From Deltaproteobacteria bacterium (GTDB taxonomy: Bacteria > Myxococcota_A > Polyangia > Haliangiales > Haliangiaceae): a DNA stretch of 50,629 nucleotides. Under the pieces are notes generated by a model. That model did no database searches. It was not told the origin of the DNA and saw nothing but the letters and a program-made list of their open reading frames with translations. Each line of letters opens with the position of its first letter. The first letter of the stretch is position 1. Location: the NCBI GenBank assembly GCA_013812655.1, contig JACCTC010000201.1, positions 1 to 50,629 of the forward strand, in the 5' to 3' direction. Below, piece by piece: positions 10,057-18,047 of the stretch. The position numbers and the translations under genes are program-made.

Positions 10057-11991
10057 TCAGAAGATCTTCGCCTTCGGAAACTCCGCGCGAACTCGTGCGA
10101 CCAGCTCGTCGGGGAGCGGACAGTGGCCGAGCCGAATCTCCTCGAGCCCCTTCAGGGTGAAGAGCTCCTCGGGCAGTGTCGACACCGGGGAGTGCCAGAA
10201 CATCAGCCTTCGCAATTTCGTCAGTCGACCGATCGCCGCCGGAAGCCGCTTCAGGTTGGGCGACGAGATCCAGAGCTCCTCGAGCGCCGGAAGATCGAAG
10301 ATCACCTCCGGAGGCTCCTCGAACGGATGCGCGTCGAGGTGGAGAAACACCAGCTTGCGGAGCTGCGAGAAGCTCTTCGGAAGGCGCGCGAGCGGGCATC
10401 GCGCGAGCCACAACGTCCGAAGTTCCGCGAGCTCGCTGAAGGTCTCCGGGAGCTCCGTGAGCGCGTTGCCGCTGAGCGACAACGTGTGGAGCTGACGCAA
10501 ACCGGTGAGCCCCTCGGGGATCTCCGTGAGGCCGTTGTTCTCGAGAAACAGGGTGCCGAGCTCGGTGAGCAGGCCGAGCTCGCGCGGGATCGTGCGGATC
10601 TGGTTGTCGTTGAGTTGGATCGATCGAAGAAAGACCATGTCCGCGATCGACGGGCTCAGGGTGTCGAGGCGATTGCCGCGCATGTCGAGATCGGTGACGC
10701 GTGGGAAGGCGCCTACAGCGTCCGGTACGCGGTCGAGAGCGAGATACTTCAGGTCGATCTTGGCCATCTCGAGCATGTCGCCCTGAGCTCGAGGGTTCGG
10801 AGGCTCGAAACGCTGGTACACCGCGCGAAAGCTCCGGCTGTCGTCCGCACTCAACCAGATCGTCGCGGCCTCGCCGCCGAGTCGGCCAAAGCTGTCGATG
10901 AGCACGTCGTGATCCACGAGGTCTTCGCTCAGCGCCGTGAGCAGACGCGCGCATCGATCACGGGTGATGACTCGTGGGGCAAGGTGCAGGTCGAGTGTCG
11001 TGAGGGCGTCGCGCACGGCGGCCGGGGCATGACGCAGGACGAGCGCACGTTGGGATCGGGCCAGCGCGGCATCGCGATCCTCATCGCCCCCCCAACCGGT
11101 CGCGATCGCGCTCGCGAGCGTCGCGGGCGTATACGCAATCGCGCCCATGGGCCCCGCGGCGAGCTGCGCCGCCGTGAGAGCCTCCGCCGTGGCATCGACC
11201 TTCGCCCCCCATTCCCCGTCGTCCTCCGGAGCTCTCGCCCACGATGAGCGGATGGCCGTCCCGTTCTCGTCGTAGTCCACGAGCTCGGCAGTGTGGCGAC
11301 CTTTGGCGATCGCGCCTTTGCGGCAGGAGCCGTCGGGGCGACGGATCTCGAACGGTCCGTCGATGGCCCCGCGCACGTAGTGGAGATGAAGCCGCGGCTC
11401 GCCGTCGAGATACTCGATCAGCGCTCCGTGGCGCTGCTCGTTGACGTAGTCGACGTGCCTTTGGAGCTTGCCCTCGGGAGACCAGACGCGCGTCCGACCT
11501 TGGCGTCTGCCGGTCGTGTCCCAACGCCCCTCGAGCCAGACGCCGTTGTCGAAGACCGCCTTCGGATCGACAGAGGTGGGCCGCGGCGGCAAGAGCTCTC
11601 CACGTACGGTTCGCTCGACGCCCTCGTCATCGAACAGGTGCATCTCGTGGTTGAGCCCCTGGTCGACGTCGATCACGCCGCGAACGATCGGCGGATTCGT
11701 GAACGGCATGCGCTCGCTGCTCTTCGTGCGGGTCGGGTAGAGGATGCACCGACCATGAATCACGCCCGCGACGTAGGGCGTCTCGGACGCGACGCTTCCG
11801 TTCTCGTGGTAGCGCACGTTGAGCCCGTGGATCTTGCCGTCCACGTACGTGCACTCGGCGACGAGGCTTCGATCCGACTTGCGAAAGAACCGCACGAATC
11901 CCTCGAAACGCCCGACCGCGTCGCGCTCGGCGACGACCCACTCGTTCTCCTCGTCGGACCAGAACGCCTCCTTCGGCGCGAAAATCGTCAT
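10057..11991 (-). CDS. MORN/YwqK-like plus leucine-rich repeat protein
   Basis: 644 residues, no signal peptide or membrane helix, so probably cytoplasmic. The N-terminal third has MORN/YwqK-type repeats (GKIHGLNVRYHENGSVASE, GVIHGRCILYP, GAIDGPFEIRRPDGS), each a short beta-hairpin. A helical middle (about 260-400) is unassigned. The C-terminus carries about ten 23-residue leucine-rich repeats (DMRGNRLDTLSPSIADM, LENNGLTEIPEGLTGL, LSGNALTELPETFSEL and so on), ending at FPKAKIF. Both modules are binding scaffolds; the partner is unknown. The combination in one chain is unusual. ATG 11991 gives the first complete MORN hairpin. Confidence 0.78.
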   Translation of the reverse strand: MTIFAPKEAFWSDEENEWVVAERDAVGRFEGFVRFFRKSDRSLVAECTYVDGKIHGLNVRYHENGSVASETPYVAGVIHGRCILYPTRTKSSERMPFTNPPIVRGVIDVDQGLNHEMHLFDDEGVERTVRGELLPPRPTSVDPKAVFDNGVWLEGRWDTTGRRQGRTRVWSPEGKLQRHVDYVNEQRHGALIEYLDGEPRLHLHYVRGAIDGPFEIRRPDGSCRKGAIAKGRHTAELVDYDENGTAIRSSWARAPEDDGEWGAKVDATAEALTAAQLAAGPMGAIAYTPATLASAIATGWGGDEDRDAALARSQRALVLRHAPAAVRDALTTLDLHLAPRVITRDRCARLLTALSEDLVDHDVLIDSFGRLGGEAATIWLSADDSRSFRAVYQRFEPPNPRAQGDMLEMAKIDLKYLALDRVPDAVGAFPRVTDLDMRGNRLDTLSPSIADMVFLRSIQLNDNQIRTIPRELGLLTELGTLFLENNGLTEIPEGLTGLRQLHTLSLSGNALTELPETFSELAELRTLWLARCPLARLPKSFSQLRKLVFLHLDAHPFEEPPEVIFDLPALEELWISSPNLKRLPAAIGRLTKLRRLMFWHSPVSTLPEELFTLKGLEEIRLGHCPLPDELVARVRAEFPKAKIF

Positions 11992-12026
11992 GCGCTCCGC
12001 TCAAACCCTAGTGTAGCGCCCGTCCA

Positions 12027-12422
12027 CTAACGTACGGCGCCACTGCGCGGTAGCCGGACGGTGAACGTCGTCCCGTCGACGATGGTCGAGTGAACCACGA
12101 TGTCGCCGCCATGGGCCGCGATGATGTTATCGACGATGTAGAGTCCGAGACCGACGCTGCGCCGACGGTGGCTCGCCTGGGGATCGAGTTGCTGCATCGG
12201 CTCGAAGATGCTGGCGAGATGCTCGGGAGGAATCACGGGTCCCTGATTCTGCACGCTGACCAGCACACTGGCGCTGTCCCCGCGCAACGCGACCCGAACT
12301 GGCGTTCCGGGCCGCCCGTGGTGCACGGCATTCGAAAGGAGGTTTGCCATGACCTGTCCGAGCCGATCAGAATCGAAGTCTGCGTGCGGATCACCCTCCG
12401 TCGCGATGAAATGCCGCGCCAC
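12027..12422 (-). pseudogene. Histidine kinase remnant: ATPase domain only
   Basis: 131 codons encode only the HATPase_c domain of a sensor histidine kinase: N-box ANLLSNAVHHG, a G1-like region QNQGPVIPPEHLASIFEP, and G2 SVGLGLYIVDNIIAAHGG. There is no His-containing dimerisation domain, sensor or membrane segment. A TGA stop sits directly before the GTG start in frame, and the roughly 110 bp up to the next gene's stop shows no kinase sequence in any frame I read. The ATP-binding residues look intact. It is most likely a 5'-truncated kinase, though a stand-alone ATPase is possible. Confidence 0.65.
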
Positions 12423-12535
12423 TCACCAGTGTCAAATTTGCCTGAAAGGCATGTGCGGTGCAACCACGGGCAAACCGAGGTGCGTCATCGTCGTGGGGCA
12501 CGCGCGACGACGAGCCGCAGAAGCCCAAGGCTCGG

Positions 12536-13210
12536 CTACGCGGTCGGCACGTAACGCGGCAGCAGCACGTGGTTCTCGATGTGGACGTGCTCGAGCGTAT
12601 CGGCCTCGAGGACGGACAGCTCCTTCATCAGCGTCCGGTAACTGTTGCATCCCCAGTCAGGCGCGACGTAGTTGGCCGCGGCGGTCCGCAACTGCCAGAG
12701 CATCTCGCCGACTTGCTCGTGCTCGTGACGCATGGCGCGCAGCATCGCTTCGACGTTCGCGGACCGGTCTTCGAGCAGCGCGGGGAACAGCACCGACTCC
12801 TCCTCGGCGAGGTGAACGCGGAGTGTCTCGACGAGCTGGTCGACCCGCCGTGCGACCTCGCGCAGCGACGGCTCGCGGTCACCGTGAACACGACCCACCT
12901 TCGCGGCGAGCGTCTGCAGGAACGGCATCGTGCGATGGAGGTACTGATGATGTGGTGCGATGATCTTGACGATCAACGCGCGGGTGGTGAGCGAGCGCAG
13001 ATCCGTCGCTTGCACGGCCGTCTGAGCACGTCGCTGGATGGCAGTTTCGAGATCCGAGACGACACCACGGAGGTCGAGACCGAGATCGTGACAGACGTCG
13101 GCGAGCGGCCGCTGGCCCTTGCAGCAGTAGTCGATGCGATGACGCGCGAGTACCGGGGCGCACGCCTGGCTCGCGAAGCAATGAACGACGCGCGCTGGCA
13201 CGGCGACCAC
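12536..13210 (-). CDS. RIC-family iron-sulfur cluster repair di-iron protein (ScdA/YtfE-like)
   Basis: About 224 residues. The N-terminal ScdA_N (DUF542) domain has RHRIDYCCKGQRPLADVC, and a hemerythrin-like four-helix di-iron domain follows. Candidate iron ligands are His in APHHQYLHR, His/Glu in HLAEEESVLFP, His/Glu in MRHEHEQVGEML, and His/Glu in EHVHIENHVLLPRY. The family repairs iron-sulfur clusters damaged by nitric oxide or oxidants in the cytoplasm. No ATG fits; GTG at 13210 (or 13201) gives the usual length, because the frame further upstream runs into the divergent gene at 13256. Confidence 0.85.
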   Translation of the reverse strand: MVAVPARVVHCFASQACAPVLARHRIDYCCKGQRPLADVCHDLGLDLRGVVSDLETAIQRRAQTAVQATDLRSLTTRALIVKIIAPHHQYLHRTMPFLQTLAAKVGRVHGDREPSLREVARRVDQLVETLRVHLAEEESVLFPALLEDRSANVEAMLRAMRHEHEQVGEMLWQLRTAAANYVAPDWGCNSYRTLMKELSVLEADTLEHVHIENHVLLPRYVPTA

Positions 13211-13240
13211 GACGCTGTGGCGTGGCGGGCATCTGGCCGC

Positions 13241-13246
13241 TAGAGT
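13241..13246 (+). promoter_or_regulatory. -10-like TAGAGT before the small membrane protein gene
   Basis: TAGAGT lies 9 nt before ATG 13256, the spacing seen at other first genes in this window, and would give a nearly leaderless transcript. Confidence 0.35.
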
Positions 13247-13255
13247 TTTGATCCG

Positions 13256-13453
13256 ATGCGCTGGGTGTACTGGATCGTCGCGATCGTGCTGTTCGCCGGC
13301 GCGCTGTTCCTCGCATCTCGGGTGCAGGACTCCTGGAGTGATCCGACCGACACCGATCATCGTCGCGCGATCCTCGAGCTGGTCGGCGCGATGGTGCTGT
13401 CGGCACCGCTCGTCATGCTGGCGCGCAGGCGCAGGCCCAGATTTTCCGACTGA
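13256..13453 (+). CDS. Small two-helix membrane protein
   Basis: 65 residues, not recognised as a family. Two hydrophobic segments are clear: VYWIVAIVLFAGALFLA (about 4-20) and LVGAMVLSAPLVMLA (about 42-56), joined by a charged loop SWSDPTDTDHRR. A basic tail RRRRPRF suggests that both ends are cytoplasmic. It is divergent from the iron-sulfur repair gene and faces the strong hairpin at 13480-13513. Confidence 0.6.
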   Translation: MRWVYWIVAIVLFAGALFLASRVQDSWSDPTDTDHRRAILELVGAMVLSAPLVMLARRRRPRFSD

Positions 13454-13479
13454 CCGGCGACCCATGCCTCGAACGACAA

Positions 13480-13513
13480 AAGCCGCTCGCCTCGGGTCAG
13501 GAGGGAGCGGCTT
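13480..13513 (-). terminator. Strong Rho-independent-like terminator between convergent genes
   Basis: A perfect 9-bp stem (AAGCCGCTC at 13480-13488 with GAGCGGCTT at 13505-13513) has a 16-nt loop. Read on the minus strand it ends in GGCTTTTGTCG, which gives a short U-tract, so it best serves the leftward lipoprotein gene (13533-14594). On the plus strand it may also stop transcripts from the small membrane protein gene. Confidence 0.65.
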
Positions 13514-13532
13514 GCGCGTCGAACGGCTGTGT

Positions 13533-14594
13533 TCAGCGCGGGGGGCGGGCGTAGCGGTGATCGCCGGGGAACGCCTCGGCGGTCTCGCGCGTCATGAGCT
13601 CGCCCTCGTCGGGCAGCGGCTGCAGCGGGATGCCGAGGGCGATCAGGCCCGCGGTGTCGTTGTAGCGCAGCTCGGCGATCGCGATCGGCTTGCCGGCGGC
13701 GCGAACGAAGCGCGTGAAGCTCGCGGCCGAGTGGCGCTGCTCGCCGAACTCGGTGCCGAGGCCGGGGCGCGAGCGCTGCGAGAGCTGCGGGGGCGGGGGC
13801 GCTTCCATGTCGCCGTCGTAGTCCATGTGTCGGGGCGCGCCACCGCTGGCGCCACCGGAGTCACGGGCAGGCGCCGGTGACGGTGCGCGCGACGTCGTCG
13901 TCGGGGCGCGCTCCGAGCGATCCGCCGAGGACGGCTCTGCGGGCGCGCGATCGGCCTTCGCGGTGCGCTTCGGGGCCGGGCGATTGATCCCGCCGCGACC
14001 ACGCGACACGGATTCGTCGGCGAGATCGTCCTCGTAGTCGTAGGGCGGGTAATAGCCGCCGTAGCCGCCACCACCGACGATGATCTGGCTCTCGGGCTCC
14101 GGCGCCTGCTCCTCGAAGATCGCGACGGCGATCACGCCGACGTTGCGTGCCTTGCCCTTCTTCGCGGCGTACGACTCGCTGACGGCGGAGAACCGGAAGG
14201 TCGCGACATCGGCCTGCGAGGTGCGGAAGCCCTCGATGCGAACGTCGCCATAGGGCGGGACGACATAGCCGCGCTTGCGGAGGTCACCGGCTTCGCCATC
14301 GATGACATCGAGCCCGTCGACGCTGACCACGGCCTCGACGCGATTCGGGGTCGGGTTGGTGACGCGGATGACGTAGCGCTCGTTCGCGTTGCCTTGCACG
14401 TAGAAGCGGTTCTTGAGCCCGTAGGTCGGCAGGGTCTCGCCGCTCTCGCGGATGACCTGCACGTCGTAGGGCGCGCGAAGCTGGGCAGGGGCGATGCCGA
14501 TCGCGATGCGCGAGGGCATCGGTCCGGCGATTCGATCCGCGTGAGCCGCCGAGCAACCGGTGGCAAAGAGGAGGGCAGCGAGAAGCGTCCGCAT
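13533..14594 (-). CDS. Lipoprotein of unknown function with low-complexity C-terminal half
   Basis: 353 residues. A short signal peptide ends in a lipobox FATGC with Cys14. Residues about 35-165 form a compact domain, with YGLKNRFYVQGNANERYVIRVTN shortened to its core NRFYVQGNANERYVIRV, VVSVDGLDVIDGE and VPPYGDVRIEGFR. It looks like a beta-sandwich and ends near ARNVGVIAVAIFEE. The C-terminal half is rich in Gly, Tyr, Pro, Ser and Arg, with a final segment (TEFGEQRHSAASFTRF, YNDTAGLIALGIPL) that may be folded. I do not recognise the family. It is convergent with the small membrane protein gene. Confidence 0.7.
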   Translation of the reverse strand: MRTLLAALLFATGCSAAHADRIAGPMPSRIAIGIAPAQLRAPYDVQVIRESGETLPTYGLKNRFYVQGNANERYVIRVTNPTPNRVEAVVSVDGLDVIDGEAGDLRKRGYVVPPYGDVRIEGFRTSQADVATFRFSAVSESYAAKKGKARNVGVIAVAIFEEQAPEPESQIIVGGGGYGGYYPPYDYEDDLADESVSRGRGGINRPAPKRTAKADRAPAEPSSADRSERAPTTTSRAPSPAPARDSGGASGGAPRHMDYDGDMEAPPPPQLSQRSRPGLGTEFGEQRHSAASFTRFVRAAGKPIAIAELRYNDTAGLIALGIPLQPLPDEGELMTRETAEAFPGDHRYARPPR

Positions 14595-14637
14595 GCCGAA
14601 TCAAACGTCGCAGCCCGGCCGCCGATCTAAAGGCGTG

Positions 14638-14643
14638 TATAGT
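14638..14643 (+). promoter_or_regulatory. -10-like TATAGT before the split amine oxidase pair
   Basis: TATAGT lies 7 nt before ATG 14651, with no ribosome binding site between them. This is the clearest of the leaderless-type arrangements in the window. Confidence 0.5.
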
Positions 14644-14650
14644 CCGCGCC

Positions 14651-15340
14651 ATGGCGTCTGCGAAGAAGGCTGTGAAGGCCGCCAAGCCGGCGAAGTTAAA
14701 GCAGAAATCCGCATCGCTCCCGAGCAAGAAAAGTTCGGGCAAGCCGGCGGACAAGTCGGCGACCAAGCCGGCCCGGACGGGTCGCAAGGGTGCCCCCGAT
14801 GTCGCCAACGCGGACCCGACCCTGTTCGATCCGCTGACCCCGGGCGAGGCCGCGGACGCGCTGCGAACGCTGACCGAGGACCGCCGGCTGTCGTCGATGG
14901 CCAAGGTCGGCCGCTATCGCGTGATCTGCACCGAGCCGCTGGTCGTCAAGCCGCCGCACTGGATGGCCGGCCACCGGCTCGCGCGCGTGGTCGCTTATGA
15001 CTACGCCGCCGATCGGTGCGTCGATGCCTGCGTCGATCTCGATGCCGGCGTGGTCGCGCACCTCGAGCTCACGAAGTCGCAGCCGATGCTGTCGCGCGAT
15101 GAAGAGGCGCTCGCCGTCTCGATCGCGCTGGTCGATGATCGCGTGCGCGAGAAGCTGTCGCTCGGCGATAGCCCGCAGATGACGATGCACTACTGGGGAC
15201 GCACCCCGACCGAGATCGCGTACTCGCGCCGCTCGGCCGCGGTGGTGTTCGGTCGCAACGACGGGCATGCCTCGCTCGTCGCCGTCGTCGATCTGCTCGA
15301 CAATCAGGTGACCCAGGTGGTCCCCGCGGAGCTCTGGTAG
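14651..15340 (+). CDS. Stand-alone N-terminal (N2/N3-like) half of a copper amine oxidase, with a Lys/Ala-rich tail
   Basis: 229 residues. Residues 1-50 are a Lys/Ala/Pro-rich tail resembling histone H1. Residues 57-229 follow the N2/N3 domains of copper amine oxidases: DPLTPGEAADALRTLTEDRR matches the DPL-T/S-x-x-E-I start, and VVAYDYAADRCVDACVDLDAG matches the N3 strand pair. SQPMLSRDEEALAVSIALVDDRV matches the Q-P-x-x-x-x-E-x-x-x-A segment. The final SLVAVVDLLDNQVTQV matches the GLVAVVDL-N-x-x-V strand that ends N3. The catalytic-domain gene starts 2 bp after this stop. Known oxidases carry both parts on one chain. Family identity is by pattern recognition, not by search. Confidence 0.7.
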   Translation: MASAKKAVKAAKPAKLKQKSASLPSKKSSGKPADKSATKPARTGRKGAPDVANADPTLFDPLTPGEAADALRTLTEDRRLSSMAKVGRYRVICTEPLVVKPPHWMAGHRLARVVAYDYAADRCVDACVDLDAGVVAHLELTKSQPMLSRDEEALAVSIALVDDRVREKLSLGDSPQMTMHYWGRTPTEIAYSRRSAAVVFGRNDGHASLVAVVDLLDNQVTQVVPAELW

Positions 15341-15342
15341 CC

Positions 15343-16149
15343 ATGTCGAACGTGATCAGCGAAGCGAACTGGAAGTTCCACTGGCGGCTCACCGAGTCCG
15401 CCGGGATCATGATCTACCTCGCCGACTACAACGGTCGTCGCGTCCTCTGGGAAGCGTCGATGCCGTACGTCACCGTCGACCACCAGCGCGAGACCATGGA
15501 GGTCGAGGCCGATAGCGTCGAGACCCACGGGCCGTGGTGGATCCCGCTCGGCGCGCGGACGCTGCAAGGCCCGGTGCGCGTGCAGTCGTTCCGCGGTGGC
15601 GTCGAGCTGTCGGCGGCGTTCGAGGCGGGTCCCTACCAGTACACGCAGCTCTGGCGGTTTCACGACGACGGCCGGCTGTGCCCGTGGCTCACGATCTACG
15701 GGCCTGGCGTCCACGAGCAGCACACGTACCATCCGCACTGGCGCTTCGACTTCGATCTCGACGGCGCGCGCGACGACCGCTTCGAGCGCTTCGAGGACTC
15801 GCGCTGGCACCGCATCGAGCACGAGGGCTGGTTCCCGTACAGCGGCGAGGCCGACGAAAACGCCAACGTCTGGCGCCAGGTCGACTCGGGCTCCGGCGCG
15901 GCGGTCAACATCCGGCCGCACAGCTGGGACGACGCCGAGCTGTTCGCGATCCGCTATCACGATGGCGAGTGGGCACCGTTCTCGCCGCGCAGCGCCGCGG
16001 GCAGCCAGACGTTCCCGGCCGCCTACGTCGGCGACGAGGCCCTCGACGGCGACGACGTCACGCTGTGGTACGTCGCCCACGTGCACTTCGACCAGTCCTT
16101 CCCGTACACCGCGGGACCGTGGATCAAGGTCGAAGGCTTCGGTCGCTGA
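15343..16149 (+). CDS. Copper amine oxidase-like catalytic domain with altered active site
   Basis: 268 residues, about two thirds of a normal catalytic domain. NWKFHWRLTESAGIMIYLADY and GRRVLWEASMPYVTVDH match the start of the amine oxidase domain. AGPYQYTQLWRFHDDGR matches the strand holding the topaquinone Tyr, HTYHPHWRFDFDLDG matches the H-x-H copper strand, and DDVTLWYVAHVHF with GPWIKVEGF matches the C-terminal end. The precursor Tyr is kept (Y98), but the consensus N-Y-D/E reads P-Y-Q. The copper motif is displaced (H127, H130, H132), and possible third ligands are H246 or H248. Topaquinone formation is therefore doubtful. It may bind metal or be a non-enzymatic relative. It ends back-to-back with the next gene in TGATCA. 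Confidence 0.7.
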   Translation: MSNVISEANWKFHWRLTESAGIMIYLADYNGRRVLWEASMPYVTVDHQRETMEVEADSVETHGPWWIPLGARTLQGPVRVQSFRGGVELSAAFEAGPYQYTQLWRFHDDGRLCPWLTIYGPGVHEQHTYHPHWRFDFDLDGARDDRFERFEDSRWHRIEHEGWFPYSGEADENANVWRQVDSGSGAAVNIRPHSWDDAELFAIRYHDGEWAPFSPRSAAGSQTFPAAYVGDEALDGDDVTLWYVAHVHFDQSFPYTAGPWIKVEGFGR

Positions 16150-17070
16150 TCACGACGCGCGGCGCAGCGAGACCGCGAACGGGACCGCGAGGTCGACGTC
16201 CTCGCCCTGCGGATCGATCGTGCCGCGCGGAAGCCGTGACGCCAGTGCAGCGCGTGCGGCGTGGACATCGGTAGGCGAGGCGTCGAGGGCGGCGCCCACG
16301 GCCTCGAGGACCGTCACCGACGCGGCGACTGCGTGCTCGAGCTGGGCGGCGAAGGTTCCCCAGCCGCCGTGCAGGTAACGCGGCTTCGCCTCGTCCTTGG
16401 CGGCGCGCGACGCCAGGCGCTTGCCGAGCGGTGAGCCGAGCAGCCGGACGTGGGTGCGATAGCCGCGGGCGTAGCCGGCGAATTCCGCGGGCTCGGGTGC
16501 GGTGCCGAGCGCACGCCGCCACGCTTCGAGCACGAGCACGACCACCCGCTCGGGCAGCTCCTCGGTGAGGCGGATCGCGAGGTAGCTCGTGATCTCTGAC
16601 GTCCCCATCATGTCGCGGCCCATGTAGCTCTCGTGGAAGCAGATCGACTGGAACTTCTCGACCTCGCGGTGCGAGGCATCGTGGTTCTTGCCGGCGCGGT
16701 GCTCGCGGGCGAGCGCGTTGATCAGCGGATGCAGCGAGCGATCGATCGCGCAATGCGAGGCGAGCCCGAGCGCGATCGCGGCGAGCGTGTCGTCGTGCTC
16801 GCGACGGGCTCCGTCGATCAGCGCGCCGAGCAGCGCGACCGCGCCGCCGTCATGGAGCGCGGCGCCCCAGTGCGATGGCCGCGCCGGAATGCCGGCGACG
16901 TAGCGGAGGACCTCGCCGGTGAAGCGATGGAAGTACGGCAGGTCGACGAGGATCGCGCCGAGTCGCGCGGCATCGGCGTGGCGATGCAGGCGCTGGCGCA
17001 CGTGTGCATCGAGCCGTGCCGAGGAGGCCGCCTCGCGGAGAGCGGTGAGGTGAATCCCCTCGGCGGGCAT
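16150..17070 (-). CDS. Zinc-dependent phospholipase C-like protein
   Basis: 306 residues, no signal peptide, mainly alpha-helical. The pattern begins MPAEGIHLTALREA, with DLPYFHRF further in. The core LASHCAIDRSLHPLINAL and HREVEKFQSICFHE matches the G-x-x-x-H-x-x-x-D...HP and later H-x-x-x-E zinc-ligand layout of the zinc-dependent phospholipase C family. Many such proteins lack a known substrate and stay in the cytoplasm. The stop abuts the stop of the amine oxidase-like gene. A TACACG hexamer 6 nt before the ATG may be its -10 box. Confidence 0.72.
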   Translation of the reverse strand: MPAEGIHLTALREAASSARLDAHVRQRLHRHADAARLGAILVDLPYFHRFTGEVLRYVAGIPARPSHWGAALHDGGAVALLGALIDGARREHDDTLAAIALGLASHCAIDRSLHPLINALAREHRAGKNHDASHREVEKFQSICFHESYMGRDMMGTSEITSYLAIRLTEELPERVVVLVLEAWRRALGTAPEPAEFAGYARGYRTHVRLLGSPLGKRLASRAAKDEAKPRYLHGGWGTFAAQLEHAVAASVTVLEAVGAALDASPTDVHAARAALASRLPRGTIDPQGEDVDLAVPFAVSLRRAS

Positions 17071-17096
17071 CGCGAACGTGTAGCTTGCCCCAGTCT

Positions 17097-17810
17097 CTAG
17101 AGGAAGCCGAGGGTCTCCGCGTGTCGCACGTACTTGCGGGTCACGTTCCAGACCAGCCAGTTACCGCCGCTCCCGACGAGGACCCACGGCGTGTAGCGGT
17201 ACATCGAGGCGGTCGCGTGGTTGACCGGCGTGACATTGCGCGGGTCGAGCGTGCGGGAGGTCTTGCCCTTGCGCCAGGTGCCGGTGCCGGCGACGGACTC
17301 GTCGTAGCCGCGCCGCATGACCTTGGCGCCGCACGCGAGCTGCGCGCCGAACCCGCGATACGACGCGCTGCAGCCGCCGCCATCGGGACAGCCACAACCG
17401 AGCGCGCGATCGATCCGATAGCTCGACGGCTTCACCGTCTTGCTGACCAGCGATGCCTCGACCTGCATGCGCGCGAGCAGCATCATCGGATGCACGCGCT
17501 CCGCGGTCGAGGCATCGATGACGAGCTGCGCGGCGCTGAGGCCGTTCGCGGAGTAGTCGGCGAGCCACGAGCGATTACCATACGGAGACCGCTCGAAGAA
17601 CTTCTGGACCTGGGTGACGGTCATCGTGCCGACGAAGAGATCGTCGCCGACGACGTCGTTCATTAGGAACGTGGCAGGGACACCGTCGCCCTTGCCGTCC
17701 TCGGGATCGACCTCGTAGTCGGCAGGCTCGTCGTTGCCGATCTCCTCGGCCTCGTCACCAGCGGAACATGCGGCGAGCGCGCAGAACACGATCAGGCGGG
17801 CAAGCTTCAT
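17097..17810 (-). CDS. Lysozyme/glucosaminidase-like lipoprotein
   Basis: 237 residues. The lipobox is ALAAC with Cys15, followed by an acidic linker (DEAEEIGNDEPADYEVDPED). The domain from about residue 55 is helical and carries MQVEASLVSK with a candidate catalytic Glu, the Cys-rich GCGCPDGGGC, GFGAQLACGA, and NHATASMYRYTPWV. This set resembles extracellular muramidase or lytic transglycosylase-like proteins found as lipoproteins in myxobacteria. The Cys residues probably form disulfides. Activity on peptidoglycan is inferred. The 237 bp upstream, to the next gene's stop, show no gene. Confidence 0.6.
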   Translation of the reverse strand: MKLARLIVFCALAACSAGDEAEEIGNDEPADYEVDPEDGKGDGVPATFLMNDVVGDDLFVGTMTVTQVQKFFERSPYGNRSWLADYSANGLSAAQLVIDASTAERVHPMMLLARMQVEASLVSKTVKPSSYRIDRALGCGCPDGGGCSASYRGFGAQLACGAKVMRRGYDESVAGTGTWRKGKTSRTLDPRNVTPVNHATASMYRYTPWVLVGSGGNWLVWNVTRKYVRHAETLGFL

Positions 17811-18047
17811 GACGTCCGGGCTCTGCGAGCCGCGGGCCGTTGCACATCAAATGCAACACCTCGCACACGTCTGCGCGGGCGCATGGCACGCGATCGATAT
17901 CCTCGCGAACGATCACGTGGCGACTCGGGTAGCCGCCCGGCGTGGGGAAAAACCCTCGGGGGGGCGGAGAGTTGCGGCCCAGGCTTTTGCGGTTGCCGAG
18001 GCGGGCCGCACAGGCGACTCGTGGTGCCAGTCTCTGCGCCCGTGCGC

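Noticed and set aside
12432..12650. A minus-strand frame over the start of the kinase remnant and the iron-sulfur repair gene, as the missing kinase part
   Set aside because: Reads as random Arg/Ala/Pro sequence with no kinase helix pattern, and is not in frame with the ATPase domain.
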